The notes below the pieces were generated by a model. The model was not told where the DNA came from. It made no database searches and saw only the letters and a program-made list of their open reading frames with translations. From Qipengyuania gaetbuli (GTDB lineage: Bacteria > Pseudomonadota > Alphaproteobacteria > Sphingomonadales > Sphingomonadaceae): a stretch of 64,000 nt of DNA. The translations under genes were made by a program, and so were the position numbers. Positions 19,632 to 29,130 of the stretch are shown here, one piece after another. Every line of letters begins with the position of its first letter. Positions within the stretch are counted from its first letter, which is position 1. The stretch is from assembly GCF_020524765.1 (NCBI RefSeq), contig NZ_JAIVLR010000003.1, positions 62,001-126,000 of the forward strand. Reading direction: 5' to 3'.

Positions 19632-20732
19632 ATGGGTTTCCGTTGCGGGATCGTCGGCCTGCCCAATGTCGGCAAGTCCACCCTTTTCAATGCACTGACC
19701 GAAACGCAGGCCGCACAGGCCGCGAACTATCCTTTCTGCACGATCGAGCCGAACGTGGGCCAGGTCGCCGTGCCGGACGAACGGCTCGACAAGATTGCGG
19801 CGATTGCGGGTTCGGCGAAGATCATTCCGACCCAACTCGCTTTCGTCGACATCGCCGGCCTGGTGAAGGGCGCGAGCAAGGGCGAAGGTCTTGGCAACCA
19901 GTTCCTCGGCAACATTCGCGAGGTGGACGCGATCGTTCACGTCCTTCGCTGCTTCGAGGATGACGACATCCAGCACGTCGCCAACAAGGTCGACCCCATT
20001 GCCGATGCCGAAGTGGTCGAGACGGAACTCATGCTTTCCGACCTCGAGAGCCTCGAAAAGCGCGTACCCAATGCGGAAAAGCGCGCCACGGCCGGTGACA
20101 AGGAAGCCAAGCTCATCGTCAGCGTGCTGGGACAGGCACTCGCCCTGCTGCGGGACGGCAAGCCCGCGCGACTGACCGAACCGAAGGATATCGAGGAAGC
20201 GCGCGTGCTCGAGCAGGCGCAACTGCTGACCGCAAAGCCGGTCCTTTATGTCTGCAATGTCGCTGAAGAAGACGCTGCGACCGGCAATGCCCTGTCCGAA
20301 CTCGTCTTCGAGAAAGCCAAGGCCGAAGGCGCGGAAGCTGTGGTGGTTTCCGCCGCCATCGAAAGCGAGCTGGTCGCGATGCCGGCTGAAGACCGCGCCG
20401 AATACCTTGCCGAACTCGGCCTCGAGGAAAGCGGCCTCAGCCGCGTGATCCGCGCAGGTTACAAGCTGCTTGGCCTCAAGACCTTCTTCACCGCAGGCCC
20501 CAAGGAAGCGCGCGCCTGGACCTTCCCCGATGGCGCCAAGGCCCCGCAGGCTGCAGGCGAGATCCACACCGACTTCGAACGCGGCTTCATCCGCGCCGAA
20601 ACCATCGCCTATGAAGACTACGTCGCGCTCGGCGGTGAAAACGGCGCCAAGGAAGCGGGCAAGCTGCGCCAGGAAGGCAAGGAATACCTCGTCAAGGACG
20701 GCGATGTGATGCTGTTCAAGTTCAACGTCTGA
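19632..20732 (+). CDS. ychF: Redox-regulated ATPase YchF
   Basis: YchF/OLA1 is an Obg-family P-loop protein that prefers ATP, binds ribosomes and affects stress responses. The 366 residues show [15 protein letters not shown] (G1), [32 protein letters not shown] (G3 and switch region) and the C-terminal TGS-like domain ending MLFKFNV. ATG 19632 (MGFRCGIVG) has CGGAG at the right distance; the upstream in-frame codons lack one. It usually follows pth directly but is separated here by two genes. Confidence 0.97.
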   Translation: MGFRCGIVGLPNVGKSTLFNALTETQAAQAANYPFCTIEPNVGQVAVPDERLDKIAAIAGSAKIIPTQLAFVDIAGLVKGASKGEGLGNQFLGNIREVDAIVHVLRCFEDDDIQHVANKVDPIADAEVVETELMLSDLESLEKRVPNAEKRATAGDKEAKLIVSVLGQALALLRDGKPARLTEPKDIEEARVLEQAQLLTAKPVLYVCNVAEEDAATGNALSELVFEKAKAEGAEAVVVSAAIESELVAMPAEDRAEYLAELGLEESGLSRVIRAGYKLLGLKTFFTAGPKEARAWTFPDGAKAPQAAGEIHTDFERGFIRAETIAYEDYVALGGENGAKEAGKLRQEGKEYLVKDGDVMLFKFNV

Positions 20733-20748
20733 CGAACAGGATTGCGGG

Positions 20749-22032
20749 ATGAATAACGGGTTCGCGAAACTTTTCGCCCTTGGCGCAGCAGGCGTTCTTT
20801 CCGCCTGCGCATCCGTTGCAGGCGGCGTGCAGAGCACGCCTGCCGCGCAGGCAGAGGTTCGCGAGCCGGTTACCATCCTCGTCTCCATTGACGGGTTCCG
20901 GCCCGATTATCTCGACCGCGGTCTGACACCGACCCTGTCTGCGCTAGCGGCGGGTGGCGTGAAGGCCTCCATGCGGCCGTCCTTCCCGAGCAAGACGTTC
21001 CCCAACCACTGGACGACCGTCACCGGCTTCGTCCCCGATCGCAACGGCATCGTCGCCAATGGCTTCACCGACCCGAGCCGGGCGGACGAGAAGTTCACCA
21101 TGGCAACGACCGATCCGTTCTACTGGAACGGGCGTGAGCCGGTCTGGGTGACTGCCGAAAACGCCGGCATCCGCACGGCCGCCATGTTCTGGCCCGGCTC
21201 TGCCGTGGCGTGGGGCGGCACGCCGATCCCCGGCGGATACGGCCGGATCGAGGGCGGCGTTCGCCCGCAGGACTGGACGGCGTTCGACCAGAACGTCTCA
21301 CCGACGCAGCGCGTGAACACGATCATCGACTGGTTGCGCCGACCTTCTGATATCCGCCCTGACCTGCTGTTCCTCTATTTCGACGAGGTGGACACGGCAG
21401 GCCATGCCGGCGGGCCCGATGGCGAAATCGTCAACGAGGCCATTGCCAATGTCGACGAGGACATCACCGCGCTTGTCGCCGGCCTGCGCTCGCTGGGGCA
21501 GAGTGCCAATCTCGTCATCGTGTCCGATCACGGCATGGCGGAAACGCGAAACAGCCGCACGGTCGAACTCGATCCGCTGATCGCGCGCGAGCATTACATC
21601 CTCGTCGAGACCGGCCCTTATGCCACCTTCAATGCCATCCCGGGCAAGGAAGCCGTGCTGGAAAACGCCTTGCTCAGGGACCACGAGCACATGGAGTGCT
21701 GGCGCAAGGGCGACATTCCTGCGCGCCTGCAATACGGCACCTCTGAGCGTATTCCCGCCTATCTCTGCCTTGCCGAAACCGGCTGGCAGATCTTCCCCGA
21801 ACGCCGTGATGGCGAGCGGATCGGCGGCAATCACGGCTATGACAATCATGCGCCGGAAATGGCCGCCCTGTTCATCGCCAACGGCCCGGCATTCCGGCAG
21901 GGAATGACCCTCCCCACATTCCAGAACGTGTCGGTAAACCCGCTCCTTCGCGCCCTTCTCGGCCTGCCGCAGGATAGCGCAATGGATGGCGACCTGGCGC
22001 CGGTCGCCCCGGCTCTGAAGGCTGCCGACTAG
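20749..22032 (+). CDS. NPP-type alkaline phosphatase family lipoprotein (nucleotide pyrophosphatase/phosphodiesterase)
   Basis: A 427-residue exported enzyme of the ectonucleotide pyrophosphatase/phosphodiesterase branch. The lipobox LSAC (about residue 20) makes it a lipoprotein. The two-metal site is complete by motif: SIDGFRPDY (first Asp), PSKTFPNHWT (catalytic Thr), FDEVDTAGHAGG, VSDHGM and NHGYDNH. It is expected to hydrolyse phosphodiester or pyrophosphate bonds outside the cytoplasm; the substrate is undefined. It starts 16 bp after ychF, so the two may be co-transcribed. Confidence 0.9.
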   Translation: MNNGFAKLFALGAAGVLSACASVAGGVQSTPAAQAEVREPVTILVSIDGFRPDYLDRGLTPTLSALAAGGVKASMRPSFPSKTFPNHWTTVTGFVPDRNGIVANGFTDPSRADEKFTMATTDPFYWNGREPVWVTAENAGIRTAAMFWPGSAVAWGGTPIPGGYGRIEGGVRPQDWTAFDQNVSPTQRVNTIIDWLRRPSDIRPDLLFLYFDEVDTAGHAGGPDGEIVNEAIANVDEDITALVAGLRSLGQSANLVIVSDHGMAETRNSRTVELDPLIAREHYILVETGPYATFNAIPGKEAVLENALLRDHEHMECWRKGDIPARLQYGTSERIPAYLCLAETGWQIFPERRDGERIGGNHGYDNHAPEMAALFIANGPAFRQGMTLPTFQNVSVNPLLRALLGLPQDSAMDGDLAPVAPALKAAD

Positions 22033-22056
22033 GAACGCTTGCGCCCTGCTACCGTT
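22032..22056 (+). promoter_or_regulatory. EcfG-type general stress promoter
   Basis: GGAAC (22032-22036), exactly 16 bp, then CGTT (22053-22056): the consensus recognised by alphaproteobacterial sigma EcfG. It begins at the last base of the phosphodiesterase gene and is 25 bp before the DUF1206 start, giving a short leader with GGAG. Confidence 0.7.
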
Positions 22057-22081
22057 AGGCCATGCAAACAGGAGCAAGTGC

Positions 22082-22882
22082 ATGGTCGACAAGTCCGAGA
22101 AGTTCAGCTGGCTGGTGCGCGTAGGCTTTTTCAGCCGCGCGATCCTCTATTTCGTTCTCGGACTTATCGCGCTCACCAGCGCCGGGAAAATTGCGGAGGG
22201 GACTAATGGCATCTTCCGCGCCATCCAGGAATTTCCCGCCGGGACGCTGGTGCTCTGGGTCATGGTCGTCGGCCTGATCGCCTATGCGGCCTTCCGGTTC
22301 TGCTCGCTCCTCTTCGATATCGAGAACAACGGGTCCGACGCCAAGGGATGGGGCAAGCGCATCGGCCATGCCGGTAGCGGCGTGGCCCACCTCGCCCTTG
22401 CCTATTCCGCGTTCAAGTTCGCCACCAGCGGGACCGGCGGCTCGGGCGACGGCGCACAGGAAGCAGCGTCCGGCGTCCTCTCCTTCGAGTTCGGTGGTAT
22501 GGTGCTCGGCCTGCTGGGCGTGGCCTTGCTCGTCGCCGCGGCCCACCAGGCAAAGAAGGGCTGGACCGGCGATTTCATGCACCGCATCGCAGGCGGCGCA
22601 CCCAGCTATACGCGCCAGATCGGTGCGGCAGGCTTCTTGGCCCGCGCAGTGGTTTACGTCGTCATCGGCTGGTCGCTGATCAAGGCGGGTTTCACCTCCG
22701 CCGGAACCGAGCAGATCAAGACCCTCGGCGACGCGGTCGCGAGCCTGGCTGGGCAGGGATTCATCTTCAGCCTGACGGCGCTCGGCCTCATGCTTTTCGG
22801 CCTCTTCAGCCTCATTCTTGCGCGCTACCGGATCATCCCCGAAGTCGATGCAAGCAGCGGCCTGCCGAAATTCAGGGCGTGA
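22082..22882 (+). CDS. DUF1206 multi-pass membrane protein
   Basis: A 266-residue inner-membrane protein built from three similar units of about 80 residues, each with two membrane helices. Unit starts are SWLVRVGFFSRAILYFVLG, WGKRIGHAGSGVAHLALAY and TRQIGAAGFLARAVVYVVIG, which share an arginine-glycine-x-x-x-x-aromatic pattern. This is the DUF1206 layout; function is unknown. The EcfG promoter immediately upstream predicts induction in stationary phase or under stress. GGAG lies nine bases before ATG 22082. Confidence 0.9.
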   Translation: MVDKSEKFSWLVRVGFFSRAILYFVLGLIALTSAGKIAEGTNGIFRAIQEFPAGTLVLWVMVVGLIAYAAFRFCSLLFDIENNGSDAKGWGKRIGHAGSGVAHLALAYSAFKFATSGTGGSGDGAQEAASGVLSFEFGGMVLGLLGVALLVAAAHQAKKGWTGDFMHRIAGGAPSYTRQIGAAGFLARAVVYVVIGWSLIKAGFTSAGTEQIKTLGDAVASLAGQGFIFSLTALGLMLFGLFSLILARYRIIPEVDASSGLPKFRA

Positions 22883-22889
22883 CTTGAAT

Positions 22890-22908
22890 TATACCCCCCT
22901 GGGGTATA
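22890..22908 (+). promoter_or_regulatory. CsoR/RcnR-like operator before the glutaredoxin-MauE gene
   Basis: Perfect 8-bp arms TATACCCC (22890-22897) and GGGGTATA (22901-22908) around CCT. AT-flanked C-tract/G-tract dyads of this form are bound by CsoR/FrmR-family copper, nickel or persulfide repressors. It ends 10 bp before the ATG, so binding would block transcription start. No csoR-like gene is present in the window. Confidence 0.6.
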
Positions 22909-22918
22909 TCTGGCGGCC

Positions 22919-23659
22919 ATGAGCAAGAAGGCCGAACTCTATCGCATGGTGATGGACAAGCATGTCTGTCCCTATGGTATCAAGTCCAAGTGGCTGCTGG
23001 AGAAGCAGGGGTATGAGGTGGTCGATCACCACCTCACCACCCGCAAGGAAACCGATGCGTTCAAGGCGAAGCACGGGGTAGCGACCACGCCCCAGACCTT
23101 CATCGATGGCAAGCGCATCGGCGGCTACACCGACCTTCGCGCCCATTTCGGCAAGCCGCTGCCGGAAGCCGGAACGACAAGTTACATTCCGGTCCTCGCA
23201 GTGTTTGCGGCAGCAGGCGCCCTCGCCCTGGCAGTGAGCCAGTTCATCTATTCAACCCCCTTCACCGTCCGCGCGGCCGAATGGTTCGTTGCCTTCGCCA
23301 TGGTAATTCTCGCCATGCTGAAGCTGCAGGACGTGGAGAAGTTCTCTTCCATGTTCTTGGGCTACGACCTGCTAGCGCGACGGTGGGTGCCATATTCCTA
23401 CGCCTACCCGTTCCTCGAATTCGGTGCCGGCGCATTGATGGCGGCCCATGCGCTCAACTGGCTGTCGATCCCTGTCGCCCTGACCATCGGTACGATCGGG
23501 GCCGTGAGCGTTTTCCACGCGGTCTACATCCAGAAACGGGACATCAAATGCGCATGCGTGGGCGGCAGCAGCAACGTCCCGCTGGGCTTCGTTTCGCTGA
23601 CGGAAAACCTCGCCATGATCTTCATGGCGCTTTGGATGTTGCTTCGCCCCGTCGTCTGA
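22919..23659 (+). CDS. Glutaredoxin-MauE fusion, redox membrane protein
   Basis: A 246-residue fusion. Residues about 1-80 are a glutaredoxin domain with the active-site CPYG and the cis-proline segment TTPQTFIDGKRIGGYTDL. Residues about 90-245 form four membrane helices of the MauE/DoxX type with a paired-Cys motif CACVGGSSNVPLG. Together they look like a thiol relay that carries reducing power across the membrane. The CsoR-like dyad right before the start points to metal- or sulfur-responsive control. No mauA-type structural genes occur nearby, so a methylamine role is unlikely. Confidence 0.88.
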   Translation: MSKKAELYRMVMDKHVCPYGIKSKWLLEKQGYEVVDHHLTTRKETDAFKAKHGVATTPQTFIDGKRIGGYTDLRAHFGKPLPEAGTTSYIPVLAVFAAAGALALAVSQFIYSTPFTVRAAEWFVAFAMVILAMLKLQDVEKFSSMFLGYDLLARRWVPYSYAYPFLEFGAGALMAAHALNWLSIPVALTIGTIGAVSVFHAVYIQKRDIKCACVGGSSNVPLGFVSLTENLAMIFMALWMLLRPVV

Positions 23660-23675
23660 TCCAGAGCTCGCGGCG

Positions 23676-24134
23676 ATGAAGTATTACGAAGACATCGCAG
23701 TCGGAGATGCCCGCAGCTTTGGGCATTACGTGGTCACGCGCGAAGAGGTGATGGAGTTTGCTGGGAAGTACGATCCCCAGCCCTTCCACCTTGATGACGA
23801 TGCGGCAGCCGCCACCCATTTCGGGCGGCTTTCGGCCAGTGGCTGGCACACCTGCAGCATGACCATGGCGATGATGGTCGAGAACATGAAATCCGAACGT
23901 TCGGCCGGTCTGGGCTCACCGGGCGTCGACCAGCTACGCTGGAAGAAACCGGTCTACCCGGGCGACACGCTACGCTGCGAGACCGAGGTCATCGAGAAGC
24001 GCCGCAGCGCCTCGCGGCCGGAAATGGGCATCTTCAAGAGCCACATCCGGACCTACAACCAACATGACGAACTCGTGCTGGAAATGGTCTCGAACGGCCT
24101 GATTGCCACCCGCGAACCGGGCGGCTCCGACTAG
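23676..24134 (+). CDS. MaoC-family dehydratase (R-specific enoyl-CoA hydratase-like)
   Basis: A 152-residue single hot-dog domain of the MaoC type. The hydratase motif region YDPQPFHLDDDAAAATHFG holds the conserved Asp-x-x-x-x-His pair, followed by ASGWHTCSM. These enzymes hydrate trans-2-enoyl-CoA to R-3-hydroxyacyl-CoA. It starts 16 bp after the glutaredoxin-MauE gene and probably shares its transcript. Its stop is one base from the stop of the facing lipoprotein gene. Confidence 0.9.
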   Translation: MKYYEDIAVGDARSFGHYVVTREEVMEFAGKYDPQPFHLDDDAAAATHFGRLSASGWHTCSMTMAMMVENMKSERSAGLGSPGVDQLRWKKPVYPGDTLRCETEVIEKRRSASRPEMGIFKSHIRTYNQHDELVLEMVSNGLIATREPGGSD

Positions 24135-24135
24135 G

Positions 24136-24633
24136 TCAGGCGCCGCACTGGGTTGTGCCGTTCTCGGTGAAGACCGGTCGGCCCTGCGCATCGCGGATGG
24201 TCAGCGTCGAGGGGTAATCGATCGTTTCGTCTCCCGACTGCTTGCCCGCTTCCTCGTCCAGTTCGAGCGAGATGGAGTGCGTCAGTCCGTCGTATTTGGC
24301 GTGGGCGAGATAAGGCAGTTCCTTACTGCCAGCGTCCGATGCCAGACGGACGATTTCACCGTCCCGCTTGAAATAGGCTTCGTCCGCCTGCGCGATAACC
24401 AGCGCAATACCGCCTTTGTCGAGCGAACGCGGGAGGAAATTGCACCCCGCCCCGAACAGGTCGGCCTTTTCGACGTCGGCGAAGGTAATCGGCTCCGGCA
24501 CGAGGATTTCGGGCGGGGGTTCCTGGTTGGCCTTCACTTCGGCCACGGCCTTCTTGTCGGCCTCGGCCTTCTCTCGCGGCGAAGGTCCGCAGGCGGCCAG
24601 CAGGGCCACCAATCCAAGGGCAATCCAGCGCAT
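24136..24633 (-). CDS. Hypothetical lipoprotein co-translated with mutL
   Basis: A 165-residue protein of no family I can name. It has a lipoprotein signal (MRWIALGLVALLAACGPSPREKAEADKK; the lipobox Cys is about residue 16), a charged linker, and a small beta-rich domain (about 50-165) with two cysteines (GAGCNFLP and TTQCGA) that could form a disulfide. The ATG (24633) shares one base with the mutL stop (TGATG), so it is translated by re-initiation after mutL. Nothing suggests a role in mismatch repair. Confidence 0.78.
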   Translation of the reverse strand: MRWIALGLVALLAACGPSPREKAEADKKAVAEVKANQEPPPEILVPEPITFADVEKADLFGAGCNFLPRSLDKGGIALVIAQADEAYFKRDGEIVRLASDAGSKELPYLAHAKYDGLTHSISLELDEEAGKQSGDETIDYPSTLTIRDAQGRPVFTENGTTQCGA

Positions 24634-26435
24634 CAATGTCTCCCGAAAAGCTTTTCGACGTCTTCCATCGAGAGCTTAACCCACGTGGGCCGCCCATGGT
24701 TGCATTGGCCCGAGCGCGGCGTGCGCTCCATTTCGCGCAGAAGCGCATTCATCTCGTCCACGCGGAGGGTGCGTCCGGCCCTGACCGAGCCGTGGCAGGC
24801 CATGGTGGCGAGCACGAGGTCGAGCTTTTCGCCGAGTAACAGCGCCTCGCCATTGAGGGCCAGATCATCGTCGATGTCGCGCAGCAGCTTTTCCGGATCG
24901 GTCCGCGCAATCGCGTGCGGAAGGCTGCGCACCAGCATGGCCGAGGGGCCGAAGCGTTCGATCACCAGCCCGTGCTGGGCCAGCGTGTCCGCCGCTTCCT
25001 CGAGCCGGTCGCAGGAGGTTTCTTCCATCTCGACCACTTCAGGGATGAGCAGCGCCTGGCTGCGTTTGACCGCCTCTTCCGCCCCCGCCGCTTTCAATCG
25101 TTCGAGGACAAGGCGTTCGTGCGCCGCGTGCTGGTCGACGAGCACCAGTCCGTCCTTGGCCTCTGCCACGATATAGGTGTTGGCGACCTGCCCGCGCGCG
25201 ATGCCGAGCGGATACTCGCGCGCTTCCGCAGCAACCGGTGCGGCCTCTTCCGCACGCCCGAGCGGAGCAGCCATCGCGTCTCCATCCGCCGCGCGCCAAG
25301 CCGTAGTGGGTTCCGACACGCGCTGCTGCGGAGCGGACCAGTCGCGACCTTCGAAGATCGACCGTAGTACAGGCGAAGGCTCCGGCTGGACTGGCTCGGC
25401 CTGCCAGCGCGCCATGGCGCCGGCATCGGGTGTCTGCGCACTGCGCTTGTCTCCCGTGGCTAGCGCCTGCCGCAGCCCGGAAACGATGAACCCGCGAACA
25501 CCCTGCGCATCGCGGAAACGGACCTCGGTCTTGGCCGGGTGCACGTTCACGTCGACCTCTTCCGGCGGCATGTCGAGAAACAGCGCCAGCACCGCATGGC
25601 GATCGCGCGCCAGCATGTCGGCATAGGCACCGCGCACCGCGCCGGTCAGCAGGCGATCCTTCACCGGGCGGCCATTCACGAACAGATACTGGTGATCGGC
25701 AATGCCGCGATTGTAGGTCGGCAGGCCCGCGATACCGGTCAGGCGCATCGTGCCGCGTTCCAGATCGATCGCAACGCCATTGTCCTTGAGTTCACGCGCC
25801 ACGACCTGCGCAACGCGGTTGGCCAGCCCTTCCCCGCCTCGCAGGCCGAGAATGCGCCGCTCACCGTGATCGAGCGTGATCGCCACATCGGGACGGGCCA
25901 TGGCGAGCCGCTTCACCACGTCGAGGCACGCGGCATATTCGCTTCGCGGCGTGCGCAGGAATTTCCGGCGGGCGGGGATTTTCGCAAACAGGTTTTCGAC
26001 CCTGACGCGGGTGCCAGGCGGCAGGGCAGCCGGTCCTTCTGCGACCAGTTCACCGTGATCGACCACGCGTTTCCAGCCTTGTTCGGCGCCCTGCGGCCGG
26101 CTCTCGAGCGTGAAGCGCGCGACGCTGGCGATGCTCGGCAAGGCCTCTCCCCTGAACCCCAGGGTCGACACCTGCTCGATCGCCTCGTCCGGCAATTTCG
26201 ATGTGGCATGACGTTCGAGGGCTAGCGCCATTTCATCTGGCGTCATTCCGCACCCGTCGTCCGTCACTTCGAGGCTGGTGAGGCCGCCCTCCACCAGCTT
26301 GACCGCGATGCGCGTCGCGCCCGCATCGATGGCGTTTTCGACCAGTTCCTTGAGCGCGGAAGACGGCCGCTCCACCACCTCGCCGGCGGCGATGCGGTTG
26401 ACCAGATTGTCGGGCAGGCGGCGGATAGTCGGCAT
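24633..26435 (-). CDS. mutL: DNA mismatch repair protein MutL with endonuclease motif
   Basis: MutL couples MutS mismatch recognition to strand removal. The 600-residue chain has a GHKL ATPase domain (ELVENAIDAGAT, TDDGCGM, TLGFRGEALPSI), a Pro/Ala-rich linker (about 345-395) and a C-terminal domain with DQHAAHERLVLE (about 430-441), the metal-binding endonuclease motif, plus ACHGSVRAG and QCNHGRPT. It therefore should nick DNA itself, as expected for a bacterium without MutH. It diverges from mreB and is followed by an overlapping lipoprotein gene. Confidence 0.97.
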   Translation of the reverse strand: MPTIRRLPDNLVNRIAAGEVVERPSSALKELVENAIDAGATRIAVKLVEGGLTSLEVTDDGCGMTPDEMALALERHATSKLPDEAIEQVSTLGFRGEALPSIASVARFTLESRPQGAEQGWKRVVDHGELVAEGPAALPPGTRVRVENLFAKIPARRKFLRTPRSEYAACLDVVKRLAMARPDVAITLDHGERRILGLRGGEGLANRVAQVVARELKDNGVAIDLERGTMRLTGIAGLPTYNRGIADHQYLFVNGRPVKDRLLTGAVRGAYADMLARDRHAVLALFLDMPPEEVDVNVHPAKTEVRFRDAQGVRGFIVSGLRQALATGDKRSAQTPDAGAMARWQAEPVQPEPSPVLRSIFEGRDWSAPQQRVSEPTTAWRAADGDAMAAPLGRAEEAAPVAAEAREYPLGIARGQVANTYIVAEAKDGLVLVDQHAAHERLVLERLKAAGAEEAVKRSQALLIPEVVEMEETSCDRLEEAADTLAQHGLVIERFGPSAMLVRSLPHAIARTDPEKLLRDIDDDLALNGEALLLGEKLDLVLATMACHGSVRAGRTLRVDEMNALLREMERTPRSGQCNHGRPTWVKLSMEDVEKLFGRH

Positions 26436-26510
26436 GGAAAACCGACTCTAACGACGAATCGCCGGAAATCCGAGACGGCACGTGTGGGTAATCCCCGTCC
26501 GGACCACTGA

Positions 26511-27674
<1,164 letters not shown>

Positions 27675-27688
27675 GGAAGGCTTAGGAT

Positions 27689-28579
27689 ATGGCGCCGGGC
27701 GGGACACGGCGCTCGGGCTATTCGCGGCGGGCGCAATACAATCTTTTTACCGGCTACATCATCGCCGGGGTCGGCGCGCTTATTGGTGCGGTGCTGCTTG
27801 CGCTGTCGTTCTTCCAGCCCACTTTCTTCGGCGGCCCACGCAGTGCGGCACAGGACGCCGCCACTCCTGCAACGGAAACAGTTGCCACGGTCCGCACCGG
27901 CAGCAAGTCGCTGTGGGATTCGGTCCGCGGCTATTACCGTGCAGGCTCCAAGAACGCGGAACTCAAGCGCGAAATGGAGCTTGCCCGCATCCGGCTGAAG
28001 GAGGCCGAGGCGGTCCGGCAGGAAAACAAGCGTCTCAAGGGGCTGCTCGACCTGCAGGACCAAGAGCGCAAGCCCGTTGCCGTGGCACGTCTTATCGGCT
28101 CGACATCTGCCAGCACGCGACGCTTCGCCTATCTCGGTGCCGGCGAGCGTGACGGTGTGCGCGTCGGCATGCCTGTCCGGTCCCCGCGCGGCGTCGTCGG
28201 ACGCATCCTCGAAACCGGGCGCGATTCCTCGCGTGTCCTGCTGCTGACCGACAGCGAAAGCGTTCTGCCCGTGCGCCGTGCCGGCGATGAAGTCGTCGCC
28301 TTCGCGGAAGGCCGCGGCGACAGCCTGCTGCGGATCAAGCTCATCAACCTCGGCATCAATCCCCTGAAGCCGGGCGACATGTTCGTGACCTCCGGCGCGG
28401 GCGGCTACTATCCGCCCGGCATTGCCGTGGCGATCGTGACCGAACTGACCGACGATGGCGGCCTTGCCCGCATCGTGTCGGATCCCGCGGCGACCGACTT
28501 CGTCGCCATCGAACCGATCTTCGAACCGGACGGCGCACAGGGTGCGACCACTCCCATCGAAGAGGAGCTCGGCGACTGA
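27689..28579 (+). CDS. mreC: Rod shape-determining protein MreC
   Basis: A bitopic periplasmic scaffold that links MreB to PBP2 and RodA. The 296 residues have an N-terminal membrane helix (about 23-45), a coiled coil (about 90-120, ELKREMELARIRLKEAEAVRQ) and a C-terminal beta-barrel domain with VVGRILETGRDSSRVLLLTD and GDMFVTSGAGG, the standard MreC order. It begins 14 bp after mreB, and its stop overlaps the mreD start (TGATG). Confidence 0.95.
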   Translation: MAPGGTRRSGYSRRAQYNLFTGYIIAGVGALIGAVLLALSFFQPTFFGGPRSAAQDAATPATETVATVRTGSKSLWDSVRGYYRAGSKNAELKREMELARIRLKEAEAVRQENKRLKGLLDLQDQERKPVAVARLIGSTSASTRRFAYLGAGERDGVRVGMPVRSPRGVVGRILETGRDSSRVLLLTDSESVLPVRRAGDEVVAFAEGRGDSLLRIKLINLGINPLKPGDMFVTSGAGGYYPPGIAVAIVTELTDDGGLARIVSDPAATDFVAIEPIFEPDGAQGATTPIEEELGD

Positions 28580-29130
28580 TGGAGCGGATGGAACCGCGCG
28601 CCCGCAGCGACGCCTACGGCAGCCGCATCAACCGTTCGCATTCGCCGCTGGTCGCCAACATAGTACCCTGGTTGTCGATCCTGCTGGGATCGCTGCTGCC
28701 GGTGTTCCCGATTGCCGCGGCGCTGCCGATGGTTCCGCCATTGGGCTTCCTCATGCTACTCGGCTGGCGACTGGTGAGGCCGGGGCTCCTCCCCGTCTGG
28801 GCCGGTTTTCCGCTGGGCTTGTTCGACGACCTGTTCAGCGGCCAGCCCTTCGGGTTCGCGATCCTGTTCTGGTCGGCCACGCTGCTCGCGATCGAGTTCG
28901 TCGAGATGCGCCTGCCGTGGCGTGCATTCTGGCAGGACTGGTTCACGGCAGGTATACTGGTCGCCGCCTATATCCTGGGTGGGTGGATGCTTTCGGGCGC
29001 CACGCCGACCCTGCCGTCTTTCGTTGCCCTGGTGCCGCAGCTCGTGTTCTCGATCCTCGTCTTCCCGATCATCGCCCGCTTCATCGCCCGGCTCGACCGC
29101 CTGCGGTTGCGGCGCTGGAAGCGCGTCTGA
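28579..29130 (+). CDS. mreD: Rod shape-determining protein MreD
   Basis: A 183-residue integral membrane protein with about five helices after a polar, arginine-rich N-terminus. The conserved piece GLFDDLFSGQPFGFAILFW (about 87-105) matches MreD. The ATG and TGA each share one base with the neighbouring mreC and mrdA, so the whole cell-shape operon is translated as a coupled series. Confidence 0.93.
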   Translation: MERMEPRARSDAYGSRINRSHSPLVANIVPWLSILLGSLLPVFPIAAALPMVPPLGFLMLLGWRLVRPGLLPVWAGFPLGLFDDLFSGQPFGFAILFWSATLLAIEFVEMRLPWRAFWQDWFTAGILVAAYILGGWMLSGATPTLPSFVALVPQLVFSILVFPIIARFIARLDRLRLRRWKRV

